DNA of 64,000 nt from Agrypnia vestita (lineage: Eukaryota > Arthropoda > Insecta > Trichoptera > Phryganeidae). Every line of letters starts with the position of its first letter. Positions within the stretch are counted from its first letter, which is position 1. The stretch is from positions 1-64,000 of the forward strand of contig JADDOH010022985.1 of NCBI GenBank assembly GCA_016648135.1, read 5' to 3'. Below the pieces are notes generated by a model. That model saw only the letters and a program-made list of their open reading frames with translations. It did not search any database and had not been told where the DNA came from. Made by a program: the position numbers and the translations under genes. Below, one piece after another: positions 22,908-34,794 of the stretch.

Positions 22908-23805
22908 CAGCGGTACTCAACCTTTTTTTTCTTCGGGCCATATACACATGTTTGCTAAGTTGCGCGGGCCGCAACATTATACTGATGTGACGAAAAAATC
23001 ATACAGGGAAAACAGTATTCATTGATTCAAGATTAGGGCGCGTCCTCTTGATTAATCAAAAAATATTTTTTTTAACTACCTATAACAGAATGATAATAAT
23101 ACTTAACGCTTATCTTCCTGAAATGAAATTTATTTTCTTCATATTCATATACTCAAAATACAATAATGAAAAAAATAAAATTTAAAACTAACGTATATCG
23201 TTATTTTTGTATAGTTTCCTGACAAAAATAATAGATCAATTAATAATAAACGCATACGAAAATATGATATAGGTATGAGTACGCATTCTAACACCTTATT
23301 ACAGACGTAACGGGGGACGAAATTATAAAAAGAAAAAACTTGCAGAGTTGAATAGACCACATTGTGGCAACCGTAAAGACACGATGTATTAAAAATACAA
23401 TATCGATTTGTACAAAGATTTGAATATACTCCAAATATTATGTGAATTATTTGAATAATATTTACAGATTTCTAAAAAGCATTCGACACACTGGAACGCG
23501 AGATTTTACTTACAGTAATGGATGAATATGGAATACGAGGATCACAAAAAATGACCAAAAAATTACACGACGAACACAAATCTTAGATACCTCTGTGGTT
23601 GAAACTATCTATGGTTGAAACAAATGCGTTCTTAAACCATAGAGATCGCCGCCGCCGGTTTTACAATGGCATGAGTTTGTCTTTTTGTTCCTGCATATTT
23701 CAAGATATTAAAAACTTACAATGCCAGATATTAAATCTGTTTCGGGCCGCATGTAAAGCTAGGCGGGCCGCATGCGGCTCGCGGCCCGCGGGTTGAGTAT
23801 GGCTG
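22908..23805. mobile_element. Non-autonomous hAT element with captured reverse-transcriptase fragment
   Basis: The left end CAGCGGTACTCAACC and right end GGTTGAGTATGGCTG are imperfect inverted repeats of the hAT/SPIN type, with the characteristic CGGGCCGC tracts inside. The flanking 8-bp duplications are GTCTAGTC (22900-22907) and GTCTAGAC (23806-23813), seven of eight identical. No transposase is encoded. Inside, at about 23465-23580, the plus strand carries KAFDTLEREILLTVMDEYGI, a fragment of an RTE-like reverse transcriptase. Confidence 0.85.
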
Positions 23806-23859
23806 GTCTAGACCATTGTTATGTCACCGTGCACCATATACAGTCAATAGTTCACTACC

Positions 23860-24540
23860 TGTCTTATTATAAGAATTCTGCTCATGTGCAGTTACATGGA
23901 ATGGAACCATGGACATTCACCTATATGGTACAAGAGAGGCTCGAAGCATTTGTGATATGCAAGAAAAAACGACTTCTAAAAACAAGCCAGTTTGATTGGG
24001 TTACTATCTCAATGTGAATATCTGGAAGCAGAAGTCAAAATTCTCATCAAAATCATAATAACCTAGCTATTGTAATATTTTAGTTATAAAATATCAGATC
24101 CTGTATCCATGACAAAATTTTGAGCAGAACAGGTCTTGGAAGATGTTGGACATCCTGACTAAAAAATGCGGCAATGGTTGAGAAAATCTACAATCCAGAT
24201 ATCGAGCTGCTACAGACAAGATATTGATCTCTGATGTTATCGATGCACAGTGATTGGTGATGTAACAGGATAATTGCCAAAAAAGTTACTTTAAACTTTC
24301 TAGCAAAAAAAAAAATCTTACCTAAACATGATACAACACAAGAAATAAGACGAACAAATGTTTGCAGAGAGGAGAGTGGTGGATCCCAGAAACATCAGTC
24401 GTAATAAATCTTACTGGGCTTGCAAGAGACAGGCGAGTGTCCACCAGACTGAGCCAAGAGGACGATATCAAGGATGGTGCTCTGTAGAGGAAGGTGGTGA
24501 TTTCCTCCGTGTAACCCCAAAATAAAAAGAAACTCCATTC
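23860..24540 (+). pseudogene. Decayed RTE-like reverse transcriptase remnants
   Basis: Just right of the hAT element the plus strand reads HGMEPWTFTYMVQERLEAF, resembling the RTE block around YGMETWTLT. Degraded sequence follows to about 24540. With the fragment inside the hAT element it may be one LINE copy that the hAT element entered. Confidence 0.5.
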
Positions 24541-24762
24541 CATTTCACCTTAGTTTTACTGCGAAAATCCTCATTCCTGATGCTATCTCGAAAATTCGTC
24601 CAATCTCTTTTAATGTCTTACGGTTTGCCTTAAATCTACCGGTTGTGTGGTACCTGTTGTAGGTATCCAAGCTTCAGACTGATTAAAGACGTATCTCTAC
24701 GTATTTTATCTTCCTTAGAACATCTGAAATCATGATAATAATAATATGGTTTTATTTTTCAG

Positions 24763-24912
24763 AGCGACAGTCGACCAGCTCCGAGGAATGTTTGGTCTGC
24801 AGTCAAGTGTCTAAAGTTGGGAAGTGTGTTTTGCAACCCTGCGGGCACTCACCGGCTTGCGAGAGGTGCTCCGCCACACTGACGGAATGTCTTATTTGTG
24901 ACAAGCGAATTG
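24763..24912 (+). CDS. RING cassette exon B (class I, 50 codons)
   Basis: The acceptor is TATTTTTCAG and the donor ATTG|GTAAAT. The exon is phase 1-1 and 150 bp. The peptide opens E-R-Q-S-T-S-S-E, then ECLVC, QPCGHSPACERC and ECLIC, ending DKRIG. The spacing is C-x2-C-x13-C-x-H-x3-C-x2-C-x6-C-x2-C with all ligands intact. Among all cassettes it looks closest to the penultimate RING of Mib proteins (ECxVC...PCGHxxAC). In-frame sequence continues past the donor for 9 codons only. Confidence 0.92.
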
Positions 24913-25702
24913 GTAAATTATTTAAAAATATTATACATTGAACATTTTTCAAAAAAAAGTTAAAAATGAATCTGTAAATTTTGTTTATTTTTTGTTCATT
25001 TATTTGTATTTAAGTTAAATATAAAAGTATTGGTTAGACTGTGCCTGTGTCGCTAGAAATATCTGTATTGAGATAGACATAGTTTACAATGGTGTAGATA
25101 CAAAACACAGTATGTAGATATATAGTAAAATAATTATTTATATTTGATAAAGTATTGAATATGAGGTTGTAGTGAGTGTTAGTGTGTTTGAGTAAGTGTG
25201 CTTATTTTATCTCTCTTCTTGTTTCGGATCCACTGTATTATTTTGTATTTTATGTTAAGGTTGTAAATTGTGGTTATCCCAGGTTGTATTCATCAAGCAT
25301 GCAATTAAGTAATTTGGGTCCAAAATAGTTAAAGCTTCTTTGTCCATACGTGGTATGTAACATAGTATGGTATATATTATTTGAGACATTAAATTTAAAA
25401 AGTTTTGACGCATACCATCAAGGATAAGCTGAGATAAGATTTAGATACTCTTTCAGGTATCTAATTTAACATAGTTACTCTTTATGACCCTGACAAAAGC
25501 ACTGCGCCTTTTCCCCTCTACCCCCAAACATCTTTATTATTTAGAACCAACGAAAAACAAAGCGCACCCCTCCCTCTTAACTTCTAAATTAGTTACAACT
25601 AATTCTGAATCCCAAGCCAGGCAGGGTACAGACAAGATATGCAGTAGGACTTGTAGAATTTTTTTTAACAACTGCCAATTCAAAATGTTTGACTTAGAAT
25701 AG

Positions 25703-26219
25703 TATACAGGATGTAACATAACTAGTCCACAATGTTTTACAGGTGAATTCATGCCTTAATTATGAGTCAAAAATTTTCAGTCAACCATGAGCTTATATCA
25801 ATAGTTATGGAGTTATGCAATATCAAACAATATCTATCTTGCATTTTTTCTCAATATTACTGACTTACTACAACTTATATTGATTACGAAAAATTAGTTC
25901 GTTTCAATGCAAGTTAAACAAAATGTTAAAAACCCTGTAGAAATTCCAGTTGGAATTTTTTACAATTAGTGTTTTAAGGTTTTTATCATTTTATTTGACT
26001 TGTATTACAGAGAATGAATTTTAATATTCTATAAATGTTACGATGGTCTAAAGATTTACGAAAAATAAGTCGAAAATATTGAAAAAAAGTGCAAACTTTG
26101 ATGTCGCGTATCTTCATAACTATTGATATTAGGTCATGATTGCTAAAACATTTTCGACTCATAAATAAAGCAGAAATCTACCCGTAAGGTAACATGGACT
26201 AGCTCTATTACACCCTATA
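25703..26219. mobile_element. Large palindromic MITE
   Basis: The left end ATACAGGATGTAACATAACT with CTAGTCCA pairs with the right end GGACTAGCTC...ACCCTATA. Inner segments are also inverted, for example the TTATATCAATAGTTATGGAG and CATAACTATTGATATTAGG pair. Total length is about 517 bp and TA lies at both borders. A partial relative is at 13567. Confidence 0.75.
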
Positions 26220-26454
26220 TAAAGAGCCCGAAATCAGTTTACTAATACAAATTACTAGCTATTGTGTCAAAAATGAAGGGACTTTTTATGTTTGGATTTT
26301 AGATAATATTCATAAGTTATTAGTTAAACATTAATTAGTAAAAAATATCGTGAAATCATAAGTTATCTGTTATACATCAATTAGTAAAAAATATCATGAA
26401 ATCAAAACAAAATTAAACAAATAATTAATTCTACTTAAATAACATTACTATAGG

Positions 26455-26540
26455 AATGAACTCGCCGTTTCTATTAACCCAAATGACCTATGATCTTCAA
26501 TTACTGAAATTCTTCGTAATTTGTTTCAAATGAAATGCCA
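26455..26540. repeat. Short dispersed repeat shared with 62675-62760
   Basis: The run CCAAATGACCTATGATCT...AATTACT...GTAATTTGTTTC recurs with differences near 62690. The family is unknown. Confidence 0.4.
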
Positions 26541-26748
26541 ATTTAAATTTAACTTTCTCATCAAATTAAATTACCACGAAATTGTTATATCCCTCCAATT
26601 GTAAGCTCTATGCTTTCGTTTTCCTCGGAATATTTGGGCGGGATGCCATTCCCAAAGTCTCTGGTTTGTAAACCTCCTCTACGCTCCATTTAGTGTACCT
26701 ATCTCTTAAAATCGCACGATTGTGAACCTTGTATTTTTAATTTTTCAG

Positions 26749-26991
26749 AGCGCTGGCCGAAATTGTCAAACAGCGGTGCTGCAATGAAGAGTGCTGGTGA
26801 TAGGCCCTTGAAGAACTCCGACTCCCCGGATGCAAGCCGCAAGTGTCTCGTGTGCTTTAGGAGGGAGGGGGTCTCGCTCTTAGAGAAAGGTCCCGCGTGG
26901 GCTGCCAAACTGTATTTCTGCACCACCTGCAAAGGAAACATCATCACCAGGATAAAAGAGGATGGATCGCTGACCGCGAGTCCTTCCAAAG
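26749..26991 (+). CDS. Degenerate RING cassette exon C (81 codons), possible terminal form to 27092
   Basis: The acceptor is strong (AATTTTTCAG). The phase-1 donor AAAG|GTTTGT is weak. The peptide opens E-R-W-P-K-L and reaches RKCLVC, where a RING should start. The central CGH-C-C ligands are missing and replaced by LLEKGPAWAAKLYF, and only a last pair, CTTC, remains. If the donor is ignored the frame runs on for 33 codons to a stop at 27090-27092, with an AATAAA at about 27185. It may therefore serve either as an internal cassette or as an alternative last exon. E2 binding is unlikely. Confidence 0.7.
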
Positions 26992-27419
26992 GTTTGTGTC
27001 ACCCAAAGTGCAGTGAAGAAGGACCCACAACATACGATAGCTCCCATACCAGCACTACACTTTCGCCACCCAATTTGGATTTTTTTGATTAGTAATGTTA
27101 AATAGCTTAGTAGTATTCCACTTAAAAAATACTATGCCATGGAAAAAAACCATTGCTCTAGCATAGTCTCTTCAAATATTTACAAATAAAATAATAATAA
27201 TATTTGGATAATTTATTGTGAGAGCTTGAGGTGAGTAAGAACATAGCTGGGGTATAAAAGCAATATACAAAAAATAATAAGTAAACTTTGAATGGCATCA
27301 CTGAGGATTACTAATTTAAAATGTAGTTAGCCTTGGACCACCCTATATATAACTTCATCTGTATTAGACTTCTATATTTTAGATAAATTTATTTATTTCT
27401 ATATTTTCTAGGTTTATAG

Positions 27420-27560
27420 CGTTTACTTTGTGGTTGGACATACTTATTAATTTTAATAAAACAACTGTGTGTTAATCACTTAACTAGTAACTCTACGTCA
27501 ACCTGTTTCGATATTACCCTCTCTTCATCAGGACGGACGCAAACTAACTATCCATTATCT
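27420..27560. repeat. Penelope-like terminal fragment
   Basis: The segment with CCTGTTTCGATATTACCC and CTCTTCATCAGGACGGACG resembles the element tail at 14540-14700 and the longer Penelope-like pieces near 46-54 kb. Confidence 0.35.
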
Positions 27561-28600
27561 ATTCTAGCAAACAAAGCAATTTTTGAATGGGGGCGTGGCT
27601 ACAGCTATGGTGGGGCTAATTGAGAATTGGACACCGAAATGGGGAATATGTCAAGTAACGGGCTATTCATACAATTTATCTGGTTGTTAATTATATTGGC
27701 TATAGTGTTCGGGCATTTTTTATTTCTAGTATCTAATCTAAGTTATCTAATCAACGGCCTAACTAACAATTCAAGAAGGTCTTGCAATGAATAAGTAAAT
27801 ATACGCGTTAATGCAATGTTTATCCGAAATAAGGTTTGATGGAGTCTCGTTCCCATCTTGAAAGAACATCACGACACCATACATCGACATTGGAAAAACG
27901 GATGTCAGGCCTTCATCTAAAACCGTTAAAAGTATGAAAACGCAGGGAATATTTTGACTATGTAACCCCGACAAGACCGTGGTGATCCCTTGACCGATCG
28001 CGGGAGTGGGTACAAAAGGCACTTCGTAGGTGTATCTCGGTCAATCAGAAATTAACTAATTAAAATTAATTAAAACAACGAATTCGGCGCACTTCAAGAT
28101 TCCTTCTTCAATTGTGAGACTGACAACACGCACTTAGCAATCATAAGATTGTTTCAAGCTAAAATTAATTTCACATCAGCATCACATCGTATTAATAAAA
28201 GCAACCGCAAATATTTATCAGTGACGTGCAGTAGGTAGGCATAAACTTAGGTCATGCTGTTAACGATTATTGTATAAAATTTAAACATAGTGCATATATT
28301 AAATATATACTACTCCAAAAATGTCTAATATATTTTGAAGGCAGCTTATATGTTAACAAATCAGGAATTTAACTTATTTCAAGTAAACTTTCCTTTTCAT
28401 TATGCGACAAACGATACAATGACGATTAATCAAAAATTGTAAATTGAAATTGCAAAAATTGTAAATTGAAATTGCATACATATGTTCAATACCTTGCATT
28501 TAACGAATTTTCTTCACAAATTGCCAACAAACTAAGTCACGTAAACAGAAACAGATTAAATTTATACTATTTATTCATTGCTATAAATGAACTCAATAGC
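27561..28600. other. Intron sequence, nothing firm recognised
   Basis: AT-rich. A 22-bp unit around GTAAATTGAAATTGCA occurs twice in tandem at 28438-28482, just before the LINE insertion. Confidence 0.4.
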
Positions 28601-28609
28601 TCAAATAAA

Positions 28610-29780
28610 AGTTATAATTCTCGGATGGTATGATAAAATTAATGGCGAGCTACCTCCAAAATACGAACCAATACGTCTCCTACGGCCTATTCGCGTCAGA
28701 GTGCTTCTTTACCTTCTCGGGTGTCCCACAATGGACCCAGGTTAGATACCTGGGTCCATTGTTGTTTTCGATTTTTATTAATAATATAAAAAATGTAATT
28801 TTAAACTCGCGCTTTCTGTTATTTGCGGATGACTTAAAGCTTTTCTTAAGGGTGTCAACTTTGGACGATTTTCGTCTTCTCCAAGCAGATACATCAAATA
28901 TATGTGAATGGGGAAGACGAAATAAACTTTTGTTTAATGTTTCCAAGTGTTCGGTTATATCCTTCACTAGGGCTCAAAAAACTCTATTTTATCGCTTCAA
29001 AATGAATGACCAAAATCTGACAAGAACATCAAATGTTAAAGATCTAGGTGTTAGATTTGTAAGCAACCTACATTTCACGATCACATAAAGACGATCAGTG
29101 GTAATGCTTTGAGAATGTTAGGATTTGTTCTGCGTACTGCCAGGGTTTTCGAGAATACCCGCGTACTGAGAACTCTTTACAACTCCTTGGTGCGGAGTAG
29201 ACTCGAGAGTGGCTCGATGATCTGGGGGCCACATGAGGGCAAGTACTCTCTTATGGTGGAGAAAGTCCAAAAGAAGTTTCTGAGATATCTCTACATGAGA
29301 GAGTACGGGCATTATCCTTGGCTTTACCCAACCGAGTTTCTCCAGGGTATGCTTGGCTACAATAGTCTAGAGACTAGAAGGAATGTGTATTTGATTACAC
29401 ATTTTTATCGATTGTTGCGCGGTATGATCGATAATCCTGAAATTATGCAGAGCATTGGTTTGTATGTTCCTGATAATTACATTAGACATCGTCAGCATAG
29501 ATTGTTTCACATTCCAATATACAGGACCAACCTGCCGATGGTTATGCCTGTTGAAAGAGCCACAGCTATGCTGAACAAAATCGCTTTGGGTATTGATATA
29601 TTCCATGTGTCTGAAGGGGTTTTCCGAAGCGGGATTCTCCTACACCTTTGACCAGATTTTATGTTATTTTTAATTTATTATTTTATTTTGATATATACTT
29701 CCTAATATGTATGCCTTAAACATTTTGTTTGTAATATACATATTATCAATAAATAAATTGAATTGAAATTGAAAATAATT
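28610..29780 (+). mobile_element. Jockey-like LINE, 5'-truncated and frameshifted
   Basis: Two plus-strand frames, 28630-29088 and 29109-29651, make one reverse transcriptase. The first has a disrupted GVPQ block, LGPLLFSIFINNI and the catalytic FADDLKLF. The second carries the thumb and C-terminal region (RVLRTLYNSLVRSRLESGSMIW) to the stop at 29651. A frameshift near 29088 separates them. The 3' end is AT-rich with AATAAATTGAATTGAAATTG. Confidence 0.8.
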
Positions 29781-30514
29781 CAACGAATTAAACGTCATTT
29801 TATTAGCCTATGATTTTTAAAGCCAACTAAGAGTTAACGTATACACAAAACATTTAGTAGGTCACTAAATATGGAATTTTTAACAGTGTCGTTTCTGTGA
29901 CTAACGTGCTCGCGGTTCTCACCAAAACTAGACATTTCGAGGAAACACGCTATAATACAAAAAATTTACTTTCCGTCTACATAAAACTCAAAGACTTTTA
30001 AGATAATTTGAATATAATACGGCTTGCGGTATTTTCCTGATGAAAATATTAAAAAAATATCAAATGAGATATTCTACAGATTCAAAAAACAAATGCATGC
30101 ATATAAATATATTAATATGAAATGGAAGAAGCTTTGATATGAAGTTGTATACAGAAGCAGTCGAAAATAACGAAACCCGCAAAACTCTAACCGTAATCAC
30201 GGATTACGACAAGAATTTTAAATCATTATTTTTGATAAGATAGTATTATTTAATTAATATTCACTTCCCAGAATGGTAATGCACAGGTTTTTTGATTGTA
30301 AATGATGCACGCCACTGGAATTTATATTTGCTAGTTTGTCGATTTACATTCCATTAATCGCGACACATTAATTGATTACCAAAAGAAGCCGCCGGTAGAG
30401 TCGGTCTTCTTCCTCACACTTTCCAAATTGGCAATCATCATCATTGAAAAGACCATTGATATTTGTTTTATTTCCTCTTTGGCTACCTTCCTAATCGCTG
30501 TTCCTTGTTTACAG
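29781..30514. other. Intron sequence before cassette D
   Basis: AT-rich. Nothing is recognised apart from the pyrimidine-rich acceptor region. Confidence 0.4.
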
Positions 30515-30676
30515 AGCCTGTTTCGCATCTTTCGATGGACACAGACTCCGCGGAATGCTTGTTATGCCGTAAGAAGTCGAAAGTCAACCGCGCTCTGGAC
30601 CCATGCGGGCACAGACCCGCCTGCGTGGACTGCGCCGCCACCATGAAGGACTGTGTCGTATGCGGGAGGGCCGTAG
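30515..30676 (+). CDS. RING cassette exon D (class I, 54 codons)
   Basis: The acceptor is CTTGTTTACAG and the donor GTAG|GTAAAC. The exon is phase 1-1 and 162 bp. The peptide opens E-P-V-S-H-L-S-M-D-T, then ECLLC, DPCGHRPACVDC and DCVVC, ending GRAVG. The spacing is C-x2-C-x12-C-x-H-x3-C-x2-C-x6-C-x2-C. It is close to exons A and B in the KSKVN...LDPCGH segment. The frame stays open far into the intron, to a stop at 30885, so intron retention would give a 70-residue alternative tail. No polyadenylation support was seen there. Confidence 0.92.
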
Positions 30677-31264
30677 GTAAACACTTGTTCAATAATACTT
30701 TTCCGATGCTAACATCAATGGATGTTTCCGATCATCGAAGATATTCAGCTACCCAGAAGAGAGGTGTAGACGGCTGGCACAACTATTGCCGTAGGAGTTC
30801 AGGAAAGGTTTTTCGAAATCAATCGCTAACAATCGAATTTTTGAAATGTTGCATTGCTCGAAAGACAAGTTCCTCGAAATGCTAACTAACAACAAAGCAC
30901 AAAAATTTACAGAAATTAACTAAAGTCGTTCTTTAGAAAAGAGAGTTGGGTCACAACGGAAGAATCTTCCCCCGAGCCTATGCTTAAGACACTTTTTACT
31001 CAGTTTAAATATTTCTTATCGCATAATTAAATCCCACAGTAAACAAAAAGCCAACTCATCATCCAGGAGAAAATAAGTGGTAAAAGAAGCGCAAGTACCA
31101 GCGTAACTCGACTGATTTGTTCCGTGCGGCAGTGAATATGATCGTGATCGCCAGTATGATTGCCGACCTCCGATAGGAGATGGCACTATAAGATTATTCT
31201 TCTTATGAAGTAAACGAAACATATTTTGTACTGACTTGACTATATATTTTGGTGGTCTACGAAA

Positions 31265-31375
31265 CTTACTTACTTACCATCATGCCGTTTCACCGCGGAG
31301 GTAGGCAGAGAGAATGGAGCGCCAAATTGTCTGTATTATCACACACACTGGCCTCATCTACAATCATACGTCAGT
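31265..31375 (+). repeat. Dispersed short repeat, copy 2
   Basis: CTTACTTACTTACCATCATG is followed by CGGAGGTAGGCAGAGAGAAT and GGAGCGCCAAATTGTCTG. It matches the family at 21321, 34795 and 61254. Confidence 0.6.
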
Positions 31376-31689
31376 CGCAAGTCGCAAGCTCGACGATTAT
31401 TGAGGCTGGTGACCACCTTCTCTTTCTGGCGCCATCAATACTTGCGTCATATGTTTTTCGAACCATCCTTTCCTTATTAATTCGCTCAACATGCCTAAAC
31501 CACAAAACCGACACTTATATTCAAATATTTTCTTTAAATAGAGATGGGAACACGAAATACGTGTCGCATCAATATTCTTACTATTTTGAAACTAAGCTTA
31601 ACTTTTCTTCTATGAAAATAAAACTAACTAACAATAAATTCACTATGCTAAGTACTAAATCAACAGTTCTTCGTCATAAATAATATCAC

Positions 31690-32590
31690 CTATAAAACTG
31701 ACAGAACCTTCAATAGAGATGAAGACACTGCAATTACAGTAAAGCACTTTATTGGACATTTATCCACCCACTTCGTATCTAGAAATAAAAGCTTTAGTCA
31801 TCAATATGTATCGCTATGGCCCGCTTAAGCTTACAGCAAACTACAACAAACCTCTAATTTATAAGATCTATTCAAAATTCCAGATGGTAATGTCCAAACT
31901 ATCCTAGCGAATGATCTCGATGCTAAACCTCAAACCTAAAATATAAATCGCTCTTCAATTACTCACTTATCAATTAAATCTCAATAGATGCTCCAGACCA
32001 ACCCACCCTTTTCCCGGTTGATCAGAGTAAACCGAATTATTATCGACTAATATTCACAAAGAACTTCAGATGCAGACAATCTAACTCAGCTATTAGCGTA
32101 GCCAGAAAACCATTTTTTTTTTTTAATTTTAAATTTATTAATTATTTTTTTTTGCTTCTCAGACCCACAAAACATCAATTTCTCACTCGGATCTCCCTGA
32201 GGATTTTGTTACAAAAAAATTGTAAAAAAATAGAGCCCATAAAAATTAGCAACGCTACGGTGACCCAATCGACAATTACTTCGTAAACCGATTGGCCTAC
32301 GAAATCAAAACCTTCCAAAAGGAATGATGACATGACTTCACTGTCTCCCTATAAGATGACAAAAAAATCCTTCTGGAAGTTATCAAAATCCCTTCGCAAG
32401 CCTAAATTATAAGTAACCCCTCTAAAAATCCCAAACGGCATTGTTTATTCCTCAGTAGACTAGGTCGAGTCTTCTTCTTTGCAGTTTGAAACTCAATTTT
32501 CTCCCAACACTGCCAATGTTGACCCCGTTTTTGTACCACAAATCGGTAAATACCATTCACACCCAAAGGCCTCCCTATAAAATTAAGCAC
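31690..32590 (+). pseudogene. Decayed jockey-like LINE ORF2 fragment
   Basis: At 32350-32560 the plus strand reads KKSFWKLSKSLRKPK and later QFSPNTANVDPVF. This resembles the linker between endonuclease and reverse transcriptase in jockey-type LINEs. Upstream, around 31700-31800, HFIGHLSTHFVSRNKSF may belong to the same or another element. Stops are frequent. Confidence 0.5.
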
Positions 32591-32939
32591 TTGAAAACAT
32601 CATATGGTTTAAAACAATGTTTCTTGGTTTTTTGAAAATTATAATTATATCTAACTACAAGGTGATCACTATAAACATAAATAGAGTCATAATTTCTTTT
32701 CATAAATATTGAATTTTGAAAAAACACCTTTGTTTATGTAGATACATTTGATTTTAATATCTCTCAGTGAATGGAGACCCACCGCATTCCCAGAACCATT
32801 TTATGAGCGAAAGCTCCCATATCGGCCCTACTCTTACATCGCCAGGTTGACATTTTTTTCTCTAAAGGCCATCTCCGTGCCAAGTCTTATAAAGGGCGTA
32901 AACAAAACACTATTCACTGTCCCACTCTCATCAAACGCT

Positions 32940-33180
32940 CTTTATTAGGTAATAATACAAAATAAAAAAAACAAAAATAGAGAAAATAAAGCATACTGAA
33001 AAGAGAAACATAAAAATAGTAGATTTCAAAGAAAATAATAAAGTAGCCATAAAAAGAAACATACGAAATTTATAAAAATAATAACAAATTAAGGTTAAAT
33101 AAAGAAAAGAAAAAAAAAGTGGCATAGAGAAAAGGGGTGGGAAGGGGACAGTAAAGTAACTATGGGTAATGTGACACACT
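32940..33180. other. Adenine/thymine-rich low-complexity intron
   Basis: Plus strand is A-rich with AAATAAAG-like runs. No gene is supported. Confidence 0.4.
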
Positions 33181-33313
33181 CCCTATGAGGGAAGGACAAG
33201 ACAGAAATGCAAAAAAGGCGGAGTTCAGTTCCGAGCGCCACGGGTCCACAGTCTCTATCAATATCCCTAATCTCTATCAATAATAATTTGTACGTAATTT
33301 ATCTTCCTTTCAG

Positions 33314-33625
33314 AACAACGCCCGGTGCCAAGGGGTGGGCCACTCTTGAAATCTAAAGCCGCCGCAGACGCAGACATGAGTGGATCGTATGGAATGCAAA
33401 GCGGTGGACGGATTCAAGATAATTACCTGAAGAACCTACGGGAGAACACTGCGCAGTCCAGTATACCCTGCACAGTGTGTCGCGCTAGAAGTGCAACCAT
33501 GGTCTTCCAATGCGACCACAGTGCATGCTCAGAATGTGCGTCCAAGCTGTCCGCGTGTTACGTTTGCGGGAAAAGTATATCCAACAGAAAAAAAATTAAT
33601 CAGTCAAATACGACTTCGTTTGAAG
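33314..33625 (+). CDS. RING cassette exon E (class II, 104 codons)
   Basis: The acceptor is CTTCCTTTCAG and the donor GAAG|GTGTGT. The exon is phase 1-1 and, at 312 bp, the longest internal cassette. A linker of about 55 residues opens E-Q-R-P-V-P-R-G. A RING follows: CTVC, then FQCDHSACSEC and CYVC, with spacing C-x2-C-x10-C-x-H-x2-C-x2-C-x6-C-x2-C. The usual CGH is CDH here. The tail SNRKKINQSNTTSFEG is polar. The shorter spacing matches the last RING of Mib proteins and defines class II with the exons at 51458, 53447 and 60305. Confidence 0.9.
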
Positions 33626-33742
33626 GTGTGTTCATTTTATCACTTCAGCTCTACAAACCAACATCGTGTTTTAGTAGAATCACGCTCTTTTGTGTGATTA
33701 TGAAGAAGGGTGGAAAAAAATTAAACACTGGTTATTTTTCAG
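33626..33742 (+). other. 117-bp intron, open in frame
   Basis: This short intron (GTGTGT...TTTTTCAG) is a multiple of three and has no stop in the frame of its flanking exons. Retention would insert 39 residues between a class II and a class I RING without ending translation. Confidence 0.8.
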
Positions 33743-33892
33743 TGCCACCATTGAAAGCTACCCGAGATGTATGCCTGGTGTGCTGTAAGACGTTCGCAGC
33801 CAACAGTATCCTGGAAGGCTGCGGGCACGCTCCAGCTTGCGGGGCCTGCTCCGCTTCCTTGAAGCAGTGCCTCATTTGCGACAAAACCACAG
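33743..33892 (+). CDS. RING cassette exon F (class I, 50 codons)
   Basis: The acceptor is TTATTTTTCAG and the donor ACAG|GTAATA. The exon is phase 1-1 and 150 bp, exactly as long as exons A and B. The peptide opens V-P-P-L-K-A-T-R-D, then CLVC, EGCGHAPACGAC and QCLICDKTTG. The spacing is C-x2-C-x12-C-x-H-x3-C-x2-C-x6-C-x2-C. It follows exon E after only 117 bp, making a two-RING pair. The similarity to exon B at its end (CLICDK) suggests common descent. Confidence 0.92.
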
Positions 33893-34794
33893 GTAATATC
33901 CTTTCGATATTTTAAATAATTAAACAAATAACAACTCCATCTAGGATGCGTCGTAATTCTATAGAGATATTTTCTCATCGAGTTTGTCATTCATCAAATA
34001 GGCAAAAACTGCACTTCAGAAGCCTATATTTTAATTTATTTTTATTATACTATGTGTCTACTCTCGATACTTTTCTGCGAATGGACAAGAAGTAATATTC
34101 GTTATTACTCTTTATTATTTGGCAGAAAGACATACGTCTCTCTGCCAAATTTCAGAGTAACAAAGTTGATCAAATATTGGTTACGAGATTTTATCTTGAC
34201 AGACAGGTGAAGCTAAAGAAAGATATGTAAAAAGTGAGATAGTAAAATATGGGAGAAATGCAAAATTTCGTTGAACAATGCTGTAGTGTTGCGGTAAAGT
34301 ATGCGATGAAACTGTTCAATGATAATATAATATTATATTTCTGTAAAATCCTAAGAAGATGCCAAAGACAATATTTGATGGAATGGTTGTGATCGATGTT
34401 CCGTATCAGTGGAAAATTCACAAAAACGGTAGTTATGAAGAAAGAAAGGAATTCCCACATAACCGGAAGAATTCTTCCGTGTTCAGTCTTTTTGTGTGGT
34501 CGCGTATGTGAAAGTGTGAATGAATGCGTTCTACAAAGCTTATAAGGTAGAGTAGTTCAACAGAGGGTGTCAGTAATACCGACTCACTGTTTGATGTTGC
34601 GGTTTATTTGAAAAAAATTTAGAGGTTGGGTTTCGAACAGAAATATTACTTGTGAAAGCTACAATAATCGTCTACAGAATGGTCGTCGCTGTGGCTTTTG
34701 GCAGTCTTGCACTTGACTGGCTGAAATAGTTGATGCGTAACGGCTAGAGTCCGCTGTTGTTCCTGACAACAACGAAGTGTCATTAGATAGGATT

